Shown here: positions 37,246-47,599 of the stretch, piece after piece
Position numbering within the stretch: the stretch's first letter is position 1
Layout of the letters: each line of letters opens with the position of its first letter
NCBI GenBank assembly: GCA_013399855.1
Contig: VXAY01003172.1
Location: forward strand, 271,873 to 335,872
Length of the DNA: 64,000 bases
Reading direction: 5' to 3'
Source: Oxyruncus cristatus
Taxonomy: Eukaryota; Chordata; Aves; Passeriformes; Cotingidae
Made by a program: the position numbers and the translations under genes
Notes under the pieces: model-generated
What the model saw: only the letters and a program-made list of their open reading frames with translations
Databases searched by the model: none
What the model was told of the DNA's origin: nothing

Positions 37246-37255
37246 AATAAATAAA
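37246..37255 (+). terminator. DLGAP4: DLGAP4 polyadenylation signals
   Basis: Two overlapping canonical AATAAA hexamers (37,246 and 37,250) with GT-rich sequence 20-40 bases downstream. They are the first canonical plus-strand pair after the DLGAP4 stop that fits a vertebrate 3' end. Confidence 0.8.
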
Positions 37256-37359
37256 AGTGAAATCCTGAATGCTGTCTGAGCATTGTGTGCTGTCCTGGGT
37301 TGTCCATGAGATGTTTCTGCCCACAACCAAAGATTGGCTGTGATGTGATTCAAATTCAG

Positions 37360-37662
37360 CATCGGGTTGAGGTGGGGGTCAGGCTCTTCACAGGGAACAA
37401 AGGACAGGACAAGAGGAAACAGCCTCTAAGTTGGGCCAGAGGAGGTATTATTTCCCATATTAGGGAAAACTTCTTCATGGAAAGGGGGGATCAGGCCCTG
37501 GCACAGACTGCCCAGGGCAATGCTGGAGTCACCATCCCTGGAGTTGTTCAAAACATGTGGGTATGGCACCTGGGGACAGGAGTTAGTGGGCATGGGGCAA
37601 TTTGGTTGAAGGCTGGACTCTTTTATCTGGGAGGCCTTTCATAACCTTAATGATTCTGTGGG
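37360..37662 (+). mobile_element. CR1 LINE 3' fragment
   Basis: Shows 'gaggtgggggtcaggctctt', 'ggacaggacaagaggaaac', 'attagggaaaacttcttcat', 'gcccagggcaatgctggagt' and the terminal 'cttaatgattctgtg'. It lies about 90 bp beyond the DLGAP4 poly(A) site. Confidence 0.9.
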
Positions 37663-38214
37663 GGTAGAAGCAGGTAGAAGTAGGGAATAGCAGGGCAATC
37701 TGATTTTTTTTTTTTTTAACTTTTAAAATTTTTGTTTTATTTACTCTTCCTAGTGGCTGAGGCTGCTGGTGGGGAGCTGTCCTGGAGAGCTGCCCCTTTC
37801 CAGGGTCAGTGGGCACCAGCCCAGCCCCCCAAAATGTTCAGTGACAGTCACAGCCCAGGGCCAGGTCGCTGGGTGGGCTGGGGGCTCGGGAGGCTGTGCC
37901 CATCTGACTCATTTGTTTGCCACCCCTCAGAGAGAAGAGCTCCCAGGAGTATGGAGAGTGGGTAATTTACCCTAAAACCAACCAGAGCTGTCCCCGGTCT
38001 GGTCTGTGAGGGGCCACATCCCAGGGCCGGAGGACACAAGGCTGTGCCTCGGGGTTGGGTGGGCAGGGCAGGGTGGGGTTCTGCCCCCTCCACAGCCTCA
38101 TGGCGCCCCTGCCCAGGTGTTTGTGCCCTCTGTGGTCACAGGGGGTGTGATGGGCTGGCAGAGCACGCACCCCCCTGGGCTTTACCTGCTCACCTGTGTG
38201 ATACCTGTGTATTA

Positions 38215-38535
38215 TAGATACCATTTATATTAGTTGCATAATAATAAATATAAATTATATGTTTATATATTATACAGTATCATGTAATTTATATTAGAAT
38301 ATGTAAAATATATTAAAATCACCTAATCTCTACAGCTTCATAAATGCACTTACGTATGTTAATTACATAACTGTATTAAAATACGTATATATGCAAGACA
38401 TATATATATACATCCAAAGAGAGGGGTAAAGTGTTACATATATAAATAAGTGCATAACACATATAGAAAAAAATGTCATGCACATATTTAAACACGCCTT
38501 TATATGACAATTACACACACACGTATATAATTCTT
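38215..38535. repeat. AT-rich low-complexity tract
   Basis: About 320 bp of A/T-dominated sequence with many TATATA, TTATAT and ACATATA motifs and scattered TACGTA. It changes abruptly into the CpG island that begins near 38,540. Confidence 0.85.
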
Positions 38536-38539
38536 ATCT

Positions 38540-39230
38540 GAGGCCAGAGGGAGCACGCAGCCAATCACGGGGGGGCTGAGATCACGTGGGCATCCTGGTG
38601 TCACGAGATGGTTGCCAGCCAATCACAGAGCGGCATGACGTTTCACAAAATGGCTGCGCCCTGTCATAAGATGGCGGGCGAAATAAAATGGCCGCCCCCT
38701 GCGGACACGGGGGTGTGGGCTTGTGTCAAATACACTTCCGGGAATAATTCGTGGGCGGGGCGACTGGTTCTGCCAACCAATCACGACGCAGTACGTAATA
38801 CGGGGCAAGGCCAGCCCCGCCCCCAGGGGGATCCTGCGGGGGTGGGGTAGGGAGTGGACGGAGTCCGTGTCCCGCTCCATGTCCGGTCCCTATCCCCGGC
38901 CGTGCCCCGCCCGTGTGTCGGCCGGCGTTGCCGCCCCGGGCTCTCCCGGCCCCCCTGGTGCTCCCCCGGAGCGCCGGTTTCGCTGTGAATGCACGTGGGC
39001 CCCGCGGCACTAGCGCCGCACATTCTGCTCGGGTGCCCCCGGTCCTCCCCGTCAAACCGGGGCTCGGGAGCCGGGCTGGCAGCTCCCCGGGGGGCCATTC
39101 TGGGACACGCTCCCGGCTGATCCCGGCACGAGGAACCGGGTGGGTTTGTGCTGCCCCGGCCACGCGTGCGGGGCTCGGGGACCGTCGCGGTGCACGGCTG
39201 CCCCTGCTGCTTTCGGGCACAGCCCCAGCA
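38540..39230. promoter_or_regulatory. Orphan CpG-island promoter with CCAAT, YY1-like, ETS and GC-box motifs
   Basis: GC- and CpG-rich block with a dense set of promoter motifs. CCAATCA occurs at 38,561, 38,619 and 38,777. The E-box CACGTG is at 38,583 and a CRE-like TGACG near 38,636. Three YY1-type AANATGGC cores lie at 38,647-38,657, 38,668-38,678 and 38,685-38,695, all in plus orientation. An ETS-type CTTCCGGG is near 38,735 and a GC box GGGCGGGG at 38,753. This is the architecture of a TATA-less housekeeping promoter, and the YY1 motif direction favours plus-strand transcription. No matching gene is visible: DLGAP4 ends 1.3 kb to the left and TGIF2 ends, pointing towards it, 2 kb to the right. 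Whether it is active is unknown. Confidence 0.55.
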
Positions 39231-39309
39231 ATGGGGGTGCAGCTGCCAGAGAGGGGGGCCCGAGGCCTGACCCACCCGTGGATATTTTTGGGGCAGTGTT
39301 GGCAGCGGT

Positions 39310-39705
39310 GTAAGAACTGTGAAAGGCTGGGAGAGCTGGGGGTGTCCAGCCTGGAGAAGAGCAGGTTCCAGGAGAGCTGAGAGCCCCTTCCAGCGCCTAA
39401 AGGGGCTCCAAGGGAGTTGGAGAGGGACTTGGGATAAGGGCCTGGAGGGACAGGACAAGGGAAAATGGCTTCCCACTGCCAGATGGGATATTGGGAAGAA
39501 ATACCACAATGTGAGGGTGGGGAGGTCCTGGCACAGGTTGCCCAGAGAAGCTGTGGCTGCCCCAAACCTGGAAGTGTCCAAGGCCAGGTTGGGCAGGGCT
39601 TGGAGCACCCTGGTCTCGTGGAAGGTGTCCCTGCCCATGGCAGCGGGTGGGACTGGATGGGCTTTAAGGTCTCTCCCAACGCAAACCGTTTGATGATTCT
39701 TTTAA
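39310..39705 (+). mobile_element. CR1 LINE 3' fragment
   Basis: Nearly 400 bp of CR1 tail with 'gaaaggctgggagagctggg', 'agcctggagaagagcagg', 'aggacaagggaaaatggctt', 'gtcctggcacaggttgccca', 'gtgtccctgcccatggcag' and 'gatgggctttaaggtc'. It starts 80 bp to the right of the orphan CpG island. Confidence 0.9.
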
Positions 39706-40514
39706 GTAGGAAAGTGTGGCATTAACGAGGCTGTTGAGTGTGCCCAGTCCCAGCTGCTGCCCTGGAAGGTATTGAGGGTGGCAGGGGGGCTCTGACCGGT
39801 GCCCCTCTCCCCTGTAACACCGCTCAGTGCCAGCCAGGCCCCATCGCCCGCAGCACCGTGTCCTGACCCCTGCTGGGGCCAGGGGTCCCTTCCCCATGGT
39901 GGTGGGTGCAGCTCCCCGAGGCTCTACCTATCCTGTCTGGGGGTCTCCAGGGCCTGGTGGGTGGCAAAAGCACCTCTCTGCAGCTCAGGAGCCCTGAGGT
40001 GCTGCTTGAGGACACTCAAGCAGCAGAGCTGGGGGGCACCAGCTGTGGTTAACCCAGCTATGACCCTCTGTCACTTTGCAGACTCCTGAGATGGGCTGGC
40101 AGACCCTGCCCTGGCTGAGTCCTGGCTCCAACCCCCCATTCCCTATGGGAACGTGCCCCATCCCACATCCCTCACAAGCACAAAGCACCAGCAGCCCATG
40201 GAGGGTGGAGGTCATCCTGGTGCTATTCCTGACACCGTAGTGGCCCAGGGGTTTCCCTGGCACTGCAGGAGTGAGGCCTGGCTGGATGTCTGGTGCCTCC
40301 ATCCCTGCCCAGAGCTCTGGGGGTCACCATACAGCCCAGGAACCAGGAGTGAGGGGGCTTCAAGGGGCTGGGTCCGGCATGCCAGCTCCATGCCAGCATG
40401 GAGCTGGCATGGACTGCAGCCCTGTCAGGGCAGGGCTGGTGACTCCTGGGGCACCCTGAGCCCCCCATGCTGCAGTGCCCGTGCTGCCAGCGTGTCATAG
40501 CCCCGACACAGAGA
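39706..40514. other. Intergenic stretch
   Basis: No gene recognised. It contains the perfect 15-bp inverted repeat at 40,378-40,411. Confidence 0.5.
40378..40411. repeat. Perfect 15-bp inverted repeat with 4-base loop
   Basis: The left arm CATGCCAGCTCCATG (40,378-40,392) is the exact reverse complement of the right arm CATGGAGCTGGCATG (40,397-40,411), separated by CCAG. It lies in intergenic DNA just left of a CR1 fragment. No function is known. Confidence 0.9.
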
Positions 40515-40770
40515 ACAGGAACCAAGGGAACGGCTGGAGCTGTGTCAGGCCAGGGTTAGGTTGGATATCAGGAAGAGGCTCTTCCCCCAGAGGGTGGTTG
40601 GCACTGAACAGGCTTCCCAGGGCAGTGGGCACAGCCCCAAGGCTGCCAGAGCTCAGGAAACGTTTAGACAACACTCTCAGGGACAGGTTGGGATTGTTGG
40701 GGTGTCCTGTGCGTGGCCAGGAGTTGGACTCAAGGAGCCCTTCCAGCTCAGGATCTCTGAATTGTGGCAG
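40515..40770 (+). mobile_element. CR1-like LINE fragment
   Basis: Shows 'tggagctgtgtcaggccagg', 'ttaggttggatatcaggaag', 'ggctcttcccccagagggtg', 'cagccccaaggctgccagag' and 'gagttggactcaaggagccc'. It matches the first fragment at 34,855 closely, so both belong to one CR1 subfamily. Confidence 0.85.
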
Positions 40771-41204
40771 CAGTGCAGAACCTTTGGTCTGTTCCCTGCC
40801 TGCTGTGGCAAAGCTGGTGGGAGCTGCTGCTCTGCGAGACCCTCATCCCACTCCCAGCGCTCCTGCCCCCAGAGCTGTGCTGGCTTACCTGGCCCTGCCG
40901 ACCAGGAGGAGGGAAGACACAAACACACCAAATTCTGCTGCTGCCAAATGCTTCCTGGCTCCCGACACCGGGATCAGACCCTGGGGGAAGTGAGCATACA
41001 CATGAGTCCAAACGACAGTGGGATGGGCACAGAGCTGTGCCTGGCGCTGGCCCCCTATTCCCACCCCCATCAATGTTCCAGCTCCAAAGCGCCTTTGGCT
41101 GAGTGTCAGGATGCGTAGGGGGAGCTGGTGAGGGGGGAGGATCAAGTGAGGCACTCACAAATGACACAGTCCAGTCTGACACACAGCTCATATTTTAAAA
41201 AAAC
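40771..41204. other. Short intergenic stretch
   Basis: Nothing recognised between the CR1 fragment and the end of the TGIF2 3'UTR. Confidence 0.5.
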
Positions 41205-43185
41205 CAACCAAAACTAAAAAACCTTTTATTTGACAACTGAAAATCAAACAAAAAGATATTTATGGGGGGGGGAGGGGCGGTTTCCTCCATAAATTTCATT
41301 CCAATAATCCCTGGTCTCCCCACTCTTCCTGGTCCATCCCACAGCAGCAGCACCAGCCCCTGGCACAGGCACAGCCCTGGGGGAAGGAAATCATTTTGGT
41401 TTGACTGGGGCAAGATCAGGGGAGGAGGCCAAAAAGCCTCTCCCTCCCTGGGTGGAGGGAAAGAGCTGCAGGGAGGTGAAAGGGTGAAGGGCTGCCCAGA
41501 AACAAGGGAGGAAGTCAAAATTCAGGGCTTTCCCCAGAAAGGAGATAGAGGGCAAAGGCTGGGGCTGAGGAAAGGGATGGCCACAGGCACATAATGGGCA
41601 GCACTCACCTGATGTGCCATCCCAGCACTGCATGTGGCCAAGGTGACTCACCTTGGGAAGCCTTCCAACAGCCCCCACCAGCACTCAGGCTCCCCTCTCC
41701 CACGGCACCTTCTTTCTGAAGAGAGGGAGGGTGGGAACACCAGTCCCCCAAATCAGTGCTTTTCCCTTCCAGCTCCAACACCCCCAGTGCTGCTCTCCCA
41801 GCACTGCTGGCTCCAGCCACTGCATAGCACCAGGTCCTGCAGCCCTTTTCAGCTCTAGTCATGCGACTCATCAGGCTAATTACCTGTGATTAGTGCTTCT
41901 CAGGACAGGTAGCACAGTGCATACACAGCACTATTAACTTACAACTTAAAGGAACCAGCAATGCCTGGGCCCTGGGACCAGCAAAGCACCCAGGGACAGC
42001 AAGAGATGCCCAGCCAGGAGCTGCCCCAGAGCCCAAAATCTACCCCAGGCCAGGCTGGGGGAGCCCCGCAGCTCCCAGCAGACACCAGTTTGTCACTAGA
42101 GGTCCCCAGCATGGCACAGCCACACTCGGAGAGCGAGAACAGGAGGGAAGGGACAGGGAGCAACTAATCCATCCTCAGCCTTCCCAGTGCAGCTCATCAG
42201 CACTTGGCTCATGAGGCATTGCTGCTTCCCAGGAGCCCTGGGCTCCACTCACTGAACGCACTGGCCATGCCCACAATACGCCCTTTCCAAAGGTTAAAAA
42301 AAAGGAAAAAGAAGTTGGTACAAAATTCCCAGTCTCAGCTTTGCTCAGCCTGCTGTCAGCACCTTGCAGGCTTAGCATACACTTGCTGCTCTGGACACAA
42401 TGTGCACACATTCAGCAGGAACTCAAAGGAAACATGGGGAAGTTGTGGAAATGCTTACAGATGATGAAAAAAAATCATGTCATAAATCACAATTAAAGGG
42501 AAAATGTTTTCAACAAAAAACTTGCTAAACAGCACCACAGAGATTTCTACTGACAGCATTCAGAACACCCTAAAATGGAAGAGGAGGGTCCCATTTTTTC
42601 CATGTGATACCAGAGACTCCAGGTTTCCAGTTCATCCGTACTTTGCCCTTCCCTAGGCAAGGCAGGGCTCCTGGTCAGGACCAGGAACCAGAAAGAGCCC
42701 CCCCCAAAACAAAAGGGAAAAAATAAAAAGGGAAGGGGAAGAGACCAGAGATCTGGGAGAAAAAGCTTTTCATCCATAGTCCTTAAAATAGACACCAACA
42801 CCTAAAAAAATAGGTTCTCTCTTTCTCTTCCTGAAAAAATGGTGCTGCCTGGACCCTTGTTTGCAGGAGAGAGGAAGAACTCAGCAGGTTTTTCAGGGGA
42901 GCTCCACAGTGACGGCTCCAGCAGCGTGGCAGGGACAGGTCAGCACTGCTGCAAAGGTCTGGTCACAACTGTCACCTGGGGCACCACCCTCAGCGGTCAG
43001 CGCATCTCCCAGCAGGAGGATGGCGGGATGGGACAGTCCTTCTTCTCCCCGCCTTGGCTGACAAGAGAGACCAGAGCTCCCTGGGAGGCCGGAGTCCACT
43101 TCTGGGATGGGCTGTCAGAGGTACATGAGGCCAGGAGAGTCAGGCACCCCGTGGGAAGGGCACCCTGTGGAACCCGGCCCAGGGG
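41205..43185 (-). other. TGIF2: TGIF2 3'UTR
   Basis: Extends leftward from the TAA stop (43,186-43,188) to a minus-strand AATAAA at 41,225-41,230 (TTTATT on the plus strand), giving about 2 kb. The poly(A) site is followed on the minus strand by T/GT-rich sequence. The length fits the long 3'UTR of vertebrate TGIF2 as I recall it. Confidence 0.7.
41225..41230 (-). terminator. TGIF2: TGIF2 polyadenylation signal
   Basis: AATAAA on the minus strand, reading CAAATAAAAGG in context, about 1,960 bases past the stop codon. It is the strongest signal downstream of the TGIF2 coding region. Confidence 0.7.
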
Positions 43186-43734
43186 TTATTTGGAGGCTCC
43201 TGGGGGCTCGGTGTGGGGAGACAGGGGCAGCTGCCCACTCTGCCGCTGCCGCTCCAGCTCAGCCGCCTTCTGCAGAGCCACCTCCACCAGCAGCTGGAAG
43301 CTGCTGAAGTCATCACCAAAGAGCTCTGGGGGTGTGGGGGGCGGCGTGTTGAAGAGTCCGGGGGTGGGGCTGGCAGCCTCAGCCCGCGCCAGCAGGGTCA
43401 GGGTGCTGCTGGTGGCACCCACTGGTGCTTTGGGGACAGGGTCCGGCTCCGCTCGTGGCCCAGGGGGCTTCTCCCACTCGGGGCTGTGGGTGCTCACCAC
43501 CGCCAGCGCCTGAGCCGGGTGGCACAGTACCTGTGGGCACACCGACATCGACAGCACCTTGGAGGCCCCCACGGGAGGGACCACCAGGACCCCGGAGCCA
43601 GCCCCCCGCGGCAGGGCCACGTCGCCGGCTTTGCCCCCTCGGCGAGAGATGGTGAACTGGTTGGGGTCCTTCCCATCTTTGCGCAGCATGTCCGGGAGCA
43701 GCCGCCTCCGGGCATTGATGAACCAGTTGCAGAT
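43186..43734 (-). CDS. TGIF2: TGIF2 coding exon 2
   Basis: 549 bp after the minus-strand acceptor 'ctctcctcccag', entering in phase 0 at ATC (I68). It holds homeodomain helix 3 (WFINARRR), the conserved [19 protein letters not shown] stretch, a variable middle, and the [10 protein letters not shown] plus [11 protein letters not shown]-terminal segment. Stop TAA at 43,186-43,188. Confidence 0.96.
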   Translation of the reverse strand: MCNWFINARRRLLPDMLRKDGKDPNQFTISRRGGKAGDVALPRGAGSGVLVVPPVGASKVLSMSVCPQVLCHPAQALAVVSTHSPEWEKPPGPRAEPDPVPKAPVGATSSTLTLLARAEAASPTPGLFNTPPPTPPELFGDDFSSFQLLVEVALQKAAELERQRQSGQLPLSPHTEPPGASK

Positions 43735-46700
43735 CTGGGAGGAGAGAGGAACACAGTCGGGTCAGCCTGGGGCTGCCACATGGGCACAGCGCTGGCCAGG
43801 GGGCTGCAGCCCCAAGTCAAGCCAGAAGCAGCTTCCCCAGACCCAGCCAACAGCTCCCACACACCCCAACTTCCACAGGTTCCCCCCCGCAGCTTGGCAT
43901 CTCCTTCCCGTGGGGCTCCAAAGAGGCAGAACTACTGCTGGCACCCACGGAAACCCCAACACCAGCTGCTTCCTGCCTGGCACTACCAGCCCGGGCAGCC
44001 CCTTCCTCCCTGCACCCCTGTACCAGCTGCCCCTGATGCAACGCTCCTCTCAAGCCCTGCCAGCCCACCCTTCAGGGACTGTGCCCCCACGGCACCACTG
44101 GCACCTTCTCTCCATTGCAGCACACTGAGTGAGCACAGCCTGGGTAGCTTTGGGGCCCAGCCACCCTGCGAGCCACAGCACGACTGCATGGAGCCACAGG
44201 AGCTGCAGTGACTCCTGAGCAGAGCTGCCCCCCAGGGAAGGATGGGTTCAGTGCTGACCCCCACAGCACAGCCCCACAGTCCTGGCCCCTGCCTGTGCCC
44301 AGGTTCAGGCAGGTGAAGCGGGCACAGCTCCTGCCATCCCCCCAGCCAGAGGACTTAGTCCTGCACAGAGCCAGCTCAGAGCCCATCCTGCAGGTCCCAG
44401 GCTGGGTACAGTTTTCCCTTCTCCAGGTGACCCATCGGGAGCTTGGCGCGCCCGGCCATGTTTCCACACTGATGCCAGTGCCAACGTGCTGCCGACCTGG
44501 ACAGGAACGCTGAGGCTGCATGGATGGAAACCCTAGAAACCATCAGCTGATGAAGCTGCAGCTCCCCACCCCCTAACAGGGCCAGGACTGTGGCTGCACA
44601 GACACTTTCCCGTGCCTCCTGCCCCCAGGCAGGGTCACAGCTCACGGCAAAGGTTCTTCCAAACATTTGCACACCACAGAGGCTGCACCTCTGGTAGCTC
44701 TTCAGAACGCAGCTGCCATGAATTCAGCCTCAGCCATGGATTGTTTCAGCATCTTTATATAAAATGCTACATTAAATAACTGCCTTCTTCCTAGAAAACA
44801 GAAGAGAATAAATCAGGGGAAAAAATATCTGATCTTTTCTAAATCAACAGCTATGGGAAATATTTCCCTCAAGGAGAGAAAACTTGCCACAACTTCAATC
44901 ACAGCAGGATTTCACTTGTCCTTTTTCTGTCTTTAAGACAATATTTGGCATTAAAACTCTCAAATACACCAGTCTCACTTCCTTTCTCCTTCCAAATCCC
45001 CTCCCTTGCAAGCCTTAGCTGGGTCCCCTGGGCATGATCCTGTGATCCCATGGGCATCCACCAACTGTGATCCCCAAAGAGAGGGCTGCACATCCAATAA
45101 AAAGCCTGACCAACTCCACAGTGCTGGGAACTCCCCAAAACCCTGCCTTTCTCCCCCACCATGCTCCTTCCAGCATTCAATTCTCTTTGGGAAGCATAGC
45201 ACAGAGATGGGCACACACAACCACAGGTGTCACCACGTGGTGTCACCCACCCTGGAGCTGGCAAATGCTCTGGGTTTGAAGCACTTACTGTTTTTTTTAA
45301 CTATGGCCATCTCTTTTTAACCATGGTCATCCCACCAGCACACACCATCCCATTCCTTTGAGCAGTGTCTGTTCTACCACTGCAGGAGCAGCATCCCCTC
45401 CACAGGGAGCAAAAGCCCATCCATCCCCACAGCAGGGCACGAGCTTGGAAAGCTGCTGTCTGGGAAGCCTCATTGGGAGCAGGTACCACTTTCTTACCTC
45501 CCAATTTTCTTCAAGGGAGACACATGGCTTCCCAGTCTGCCTGCTCCCTGTCTGCCAGTGCCCGGCTCCAGCTCCCCAGGCCACTGGAGCAGGGAGGGGG
45601 ATGCACAAAGAAAGACGGGGGGGGGTTGGCCAGCGGCTGCAGCAGAGCCTGTGCTCCAGAGGCTCTTGGAGAGCTCAGATCAGCACCAATGGATTGAACC
45701 CCACAGACACACCATGGGGTGTCCCACTTCTTCAGCCCAACAGCAGATGGAGCTTCCCCATGGCATCCCCTCAAATGGACTGAAATCCCAGTGTCAGTCC
45801 TCAGCTGGCCCTGGGAATGTCGCCAGGCTGGGACCCCCTGCCTAGGGGTACAGGGCAGCCCCCCCAGGGGCACATGCTGGCTGTGGTGGTCCACGGGGGC
45901 AAACAATAGCCAGCACACGGCAAGGCCACACCTCAACATAAGCCCACACATGTGCTGACCCCCTCCTGCGTCCCACAGGGCTCAGGGCACAGTGTGCCAC
46001 AAGCCCTGGGGTAACACCGTGTGCCAGGCACTGCCATACCTGCTTGGGACAGGACAAGCCCAGATTCTCACAGCCGCAAACCCACTGCTGCTCCCCCACC
46101 ACTCTGCCTCGAACCCTCCCAGGAGCTCCAGCCTCTCCTGGGAGCAGCTGCCAGACACACGCCTGTGGCACAGCCAGCACTTACAGAAATGCATTAAAAT
46201 TAATAAGCAAGTTTGCCTTGCTGGCCAGGAAAACGGAAAGCAGACAGCCCTGCCTGCACTCCAGTGTCCGGACCAGCTGACCAGGACCATGCTGAGCCAC
46301 AGGGAGAGGAGCCAGAGGTGCAGAGAAAGCTCCAGCTGCAAACCCACTGGCCCTCACCTGCTCCCCTGCATCCCATTGTATCCCTAGAACCACAGAACTG
46401 AGCAAAGCCCCCATTCATTTCCTCAATGCCAGGCTGGGAGAGGGAGAACACGGCCCGGGGCACACAGGGCTGTGCGTGGAGCACAGCTAGAGGCAGCTGC
46501 AGGCAACTCTCCCAGACACTCTAACCACAAGCAGGGAACACACCAGAGCAGGAAGGACAAGCACTACTGACCCCTAGGGCTGGCCAGGGCTCCTGCCTGG
46601 GCACCCATCATGGTGCCACAAGGAGAACATCAGCCAGGAGCAGGACAAAGGGACTCCTACCTAGGAGTCCCCACCTGGGCTCCCCTTAATACAACTGGGG

Positions 46701-47524
46701 ATGCACATGCTCCCACTCTAACTGGGGCCAGGTGACCCAGCCAGTATTTAACAGTGCACCTGAGCTCAAAGCCCAGCCCAGCCTTCTCCCTTATGGGATG
46801 GTTAAAATCATAGAACATGCTGAGTTGGAAAGGACCTGTGAGGCTCATCAAGTCCAACTCCGGGCCACGCCCCAGCCTCAGGACTGTCCCCTGCCCAGCT
46901 CTGTTTGCAGGGGTTGGTCACCCTGGCCTCTGCTGGGTGTGTCCAGGGGAACAGGATAAAACAGCACCACCCAAGAGCCCTCCTACCTGTGCAGCTTCTA
47001 CTAACAACACGGTATTGTTCAGCCTGTCCCCACTCCAGTCCTCACTCCATCTTCTGGCCAGCCAAAATTCTGTGTTGCAGCACTGCCATAGAGCTGGTCG
47101 CCCGGGGTTCAGATATCTCCCCAAAAGAGATCCCCCGACATACAGGAGGTTTTGCTTCCCCAACATCCCCTCCCTTGCCTCCTCGTTGCCCTTCAGAGGA
47201 AAGTGGTCCCAGCGTGCTAAGTCCTTTGGGAGCCTTGGTGGGGTTCTCCCGTCCCAAGCAGCGTGGCAGTGGCCCCAGCATTGTTCCCAGCAGTGTCCCC
47301 AGTGGGTGGGGGCTGGCTCCTACCTGCAGCACAGAGAGGCTGGTCTGCCCTGAGAGGCTGAGCTTCTCCTGCTCCGAGGGGTAGGCGTTGAAACGGTGCT
47401 CGTACAGCCAGTCCCGCAGGATCTTCACCGACTCCTTGGGCAGGTTGCCCCTTCTCTTCCTCTTGGACTGCAGGGGGTCAGGGGACGTGGCGCCGTCCTC
47501 CTCCCCCGGGTCACTGTCCGACAT
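43186..47524 (-). CDS. TGIF2: TGIF2, TALE-class homeobox repressor, 249 aa
   Basis: TGFB-induced factor homeobox 2, a nuclear transcriptional repressor that in this family represses Smad and retinoid targets. Coding exon 1 (47,524 down to 47,324; 67 codons) starts at the ATG of [11 protein letters not shown] and ends LSVLQ|GTAGGA. Coding exon 2 (43,734 down to 43,186) starts [17 protein letters not shown] and ends at TAA. Residues 21-80 form the TALE homeodomain: basic [20 protein letters not shown], then the third-helix WFINARRR at 71-78, split from the first part by the intron. The C-terminus keeps [10 protein letters not shown] (195-203), with candidate proline-directed phosphosites T197 and T201, and the conserved [19 protein letters not shown] repression segment. 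Length 249 against 237 in human TGIF2 as I recall; part of the excess is in the acidic N-terminus. TGIF1 is less likely: the MSDSD start and short C-terminus fit TGIF2. Confidence 0.96.
43735..47323 (-). other. TGIF2 intron within the homeodomain
   Basis: 3.6 kb intron splitting the homeodomain codons between LSVLQ and ICNWF, GTAGGA to CTCCCAG. It contains one minus-strand CR1 tail at 46,803-46,930; otherwise nothing recognised. Confidence 0.9.
46803..46930 (-). mobile_element. CR1 LINE 3' end fragment, minus orientation
   Basis: The plus strand shows the reverse-complement CR1 end: 'aaaatcatagaacatgctga', 'gttggaaaggacctgtgagg', 'ctcatcaagtccaactcc'. It lies inside the TGIF2 intron in the same orientation as TGIF2 transcription. 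Confidence 0.8.
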
Positions 47525-47559
47525 GGTGGAGCTGCCCGCAGGTCCCTCCTGGCTAAAGC
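47324..47559 (-). CDS. TGIF2: TGIF2 first coding exon with 5'UTR part
   Basis: The coding part is 47,324-47,524. Upstream on the minus strand a good acceptor ('ttccctcttgccag') would place the exon start at 47,559, leaving 35 bases of 5'UTR. This implies a separate non-coding first exon further right in the CpG island. The donor is CAG|GTAGGA. It encodes residues 1-67. Confidence 0.85.
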
Positions 47560-47599
47560 CTGGCAAGAGGGAACCAAAGGGGGCATCAGGCAGTGTCCG

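Larger units (their letters stand above)
35654..37270 (+). other. DLGAP4: DLGAP4 3'UTR
   Basis: Runs from the TGA stop to just past two overlapping AATAAA signals at 37,246-37,255, followed by a GT-rich segment ('gcattgtgtgctgtcc') suited to cleavage. About 1.6 kb. It contains an 82-base gap flanked by A-rich runs, a Pumilio-type TGTATATA element at 36,754 inside a perfect hairpin, and several TG/TA-rich stretches. Confidence 0.8.

Noticed and set aside
38608..38850. 80-codon plus-strand frame (MVASQSQSGMTFHKMAAPC...) in the orphan island
   Set aside because: The repeated KMA phrases come from the tandem ATGGC promoter motifs. There is no conserved domain and it overlaps the core promoter elements.
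38726..39679. Minus-strand frames of 285 and 317 codons
   Set aside because: They cover a GC-rich island and a CR1 copy in antisense. GC-rich DNA lacks stops by chance, and no family motif is present.
37270..43185. RAB5IF, the gene next to TGIF2 in human, looked for beside the orphan island
   Set aside because: I searched both strands for its conserved membrane-protein segments (such as DVIYWFRQ) and saw none, so the island cannot be assigned to it.
42839..44211. Plus-strand frames of 224 and 332 codons antisense to TGIF2 exon 2
   Set aside because: Shadow frames of a GC-rich coding exon. The opposite strand encodes clear TGIF2 with correct splice sites.
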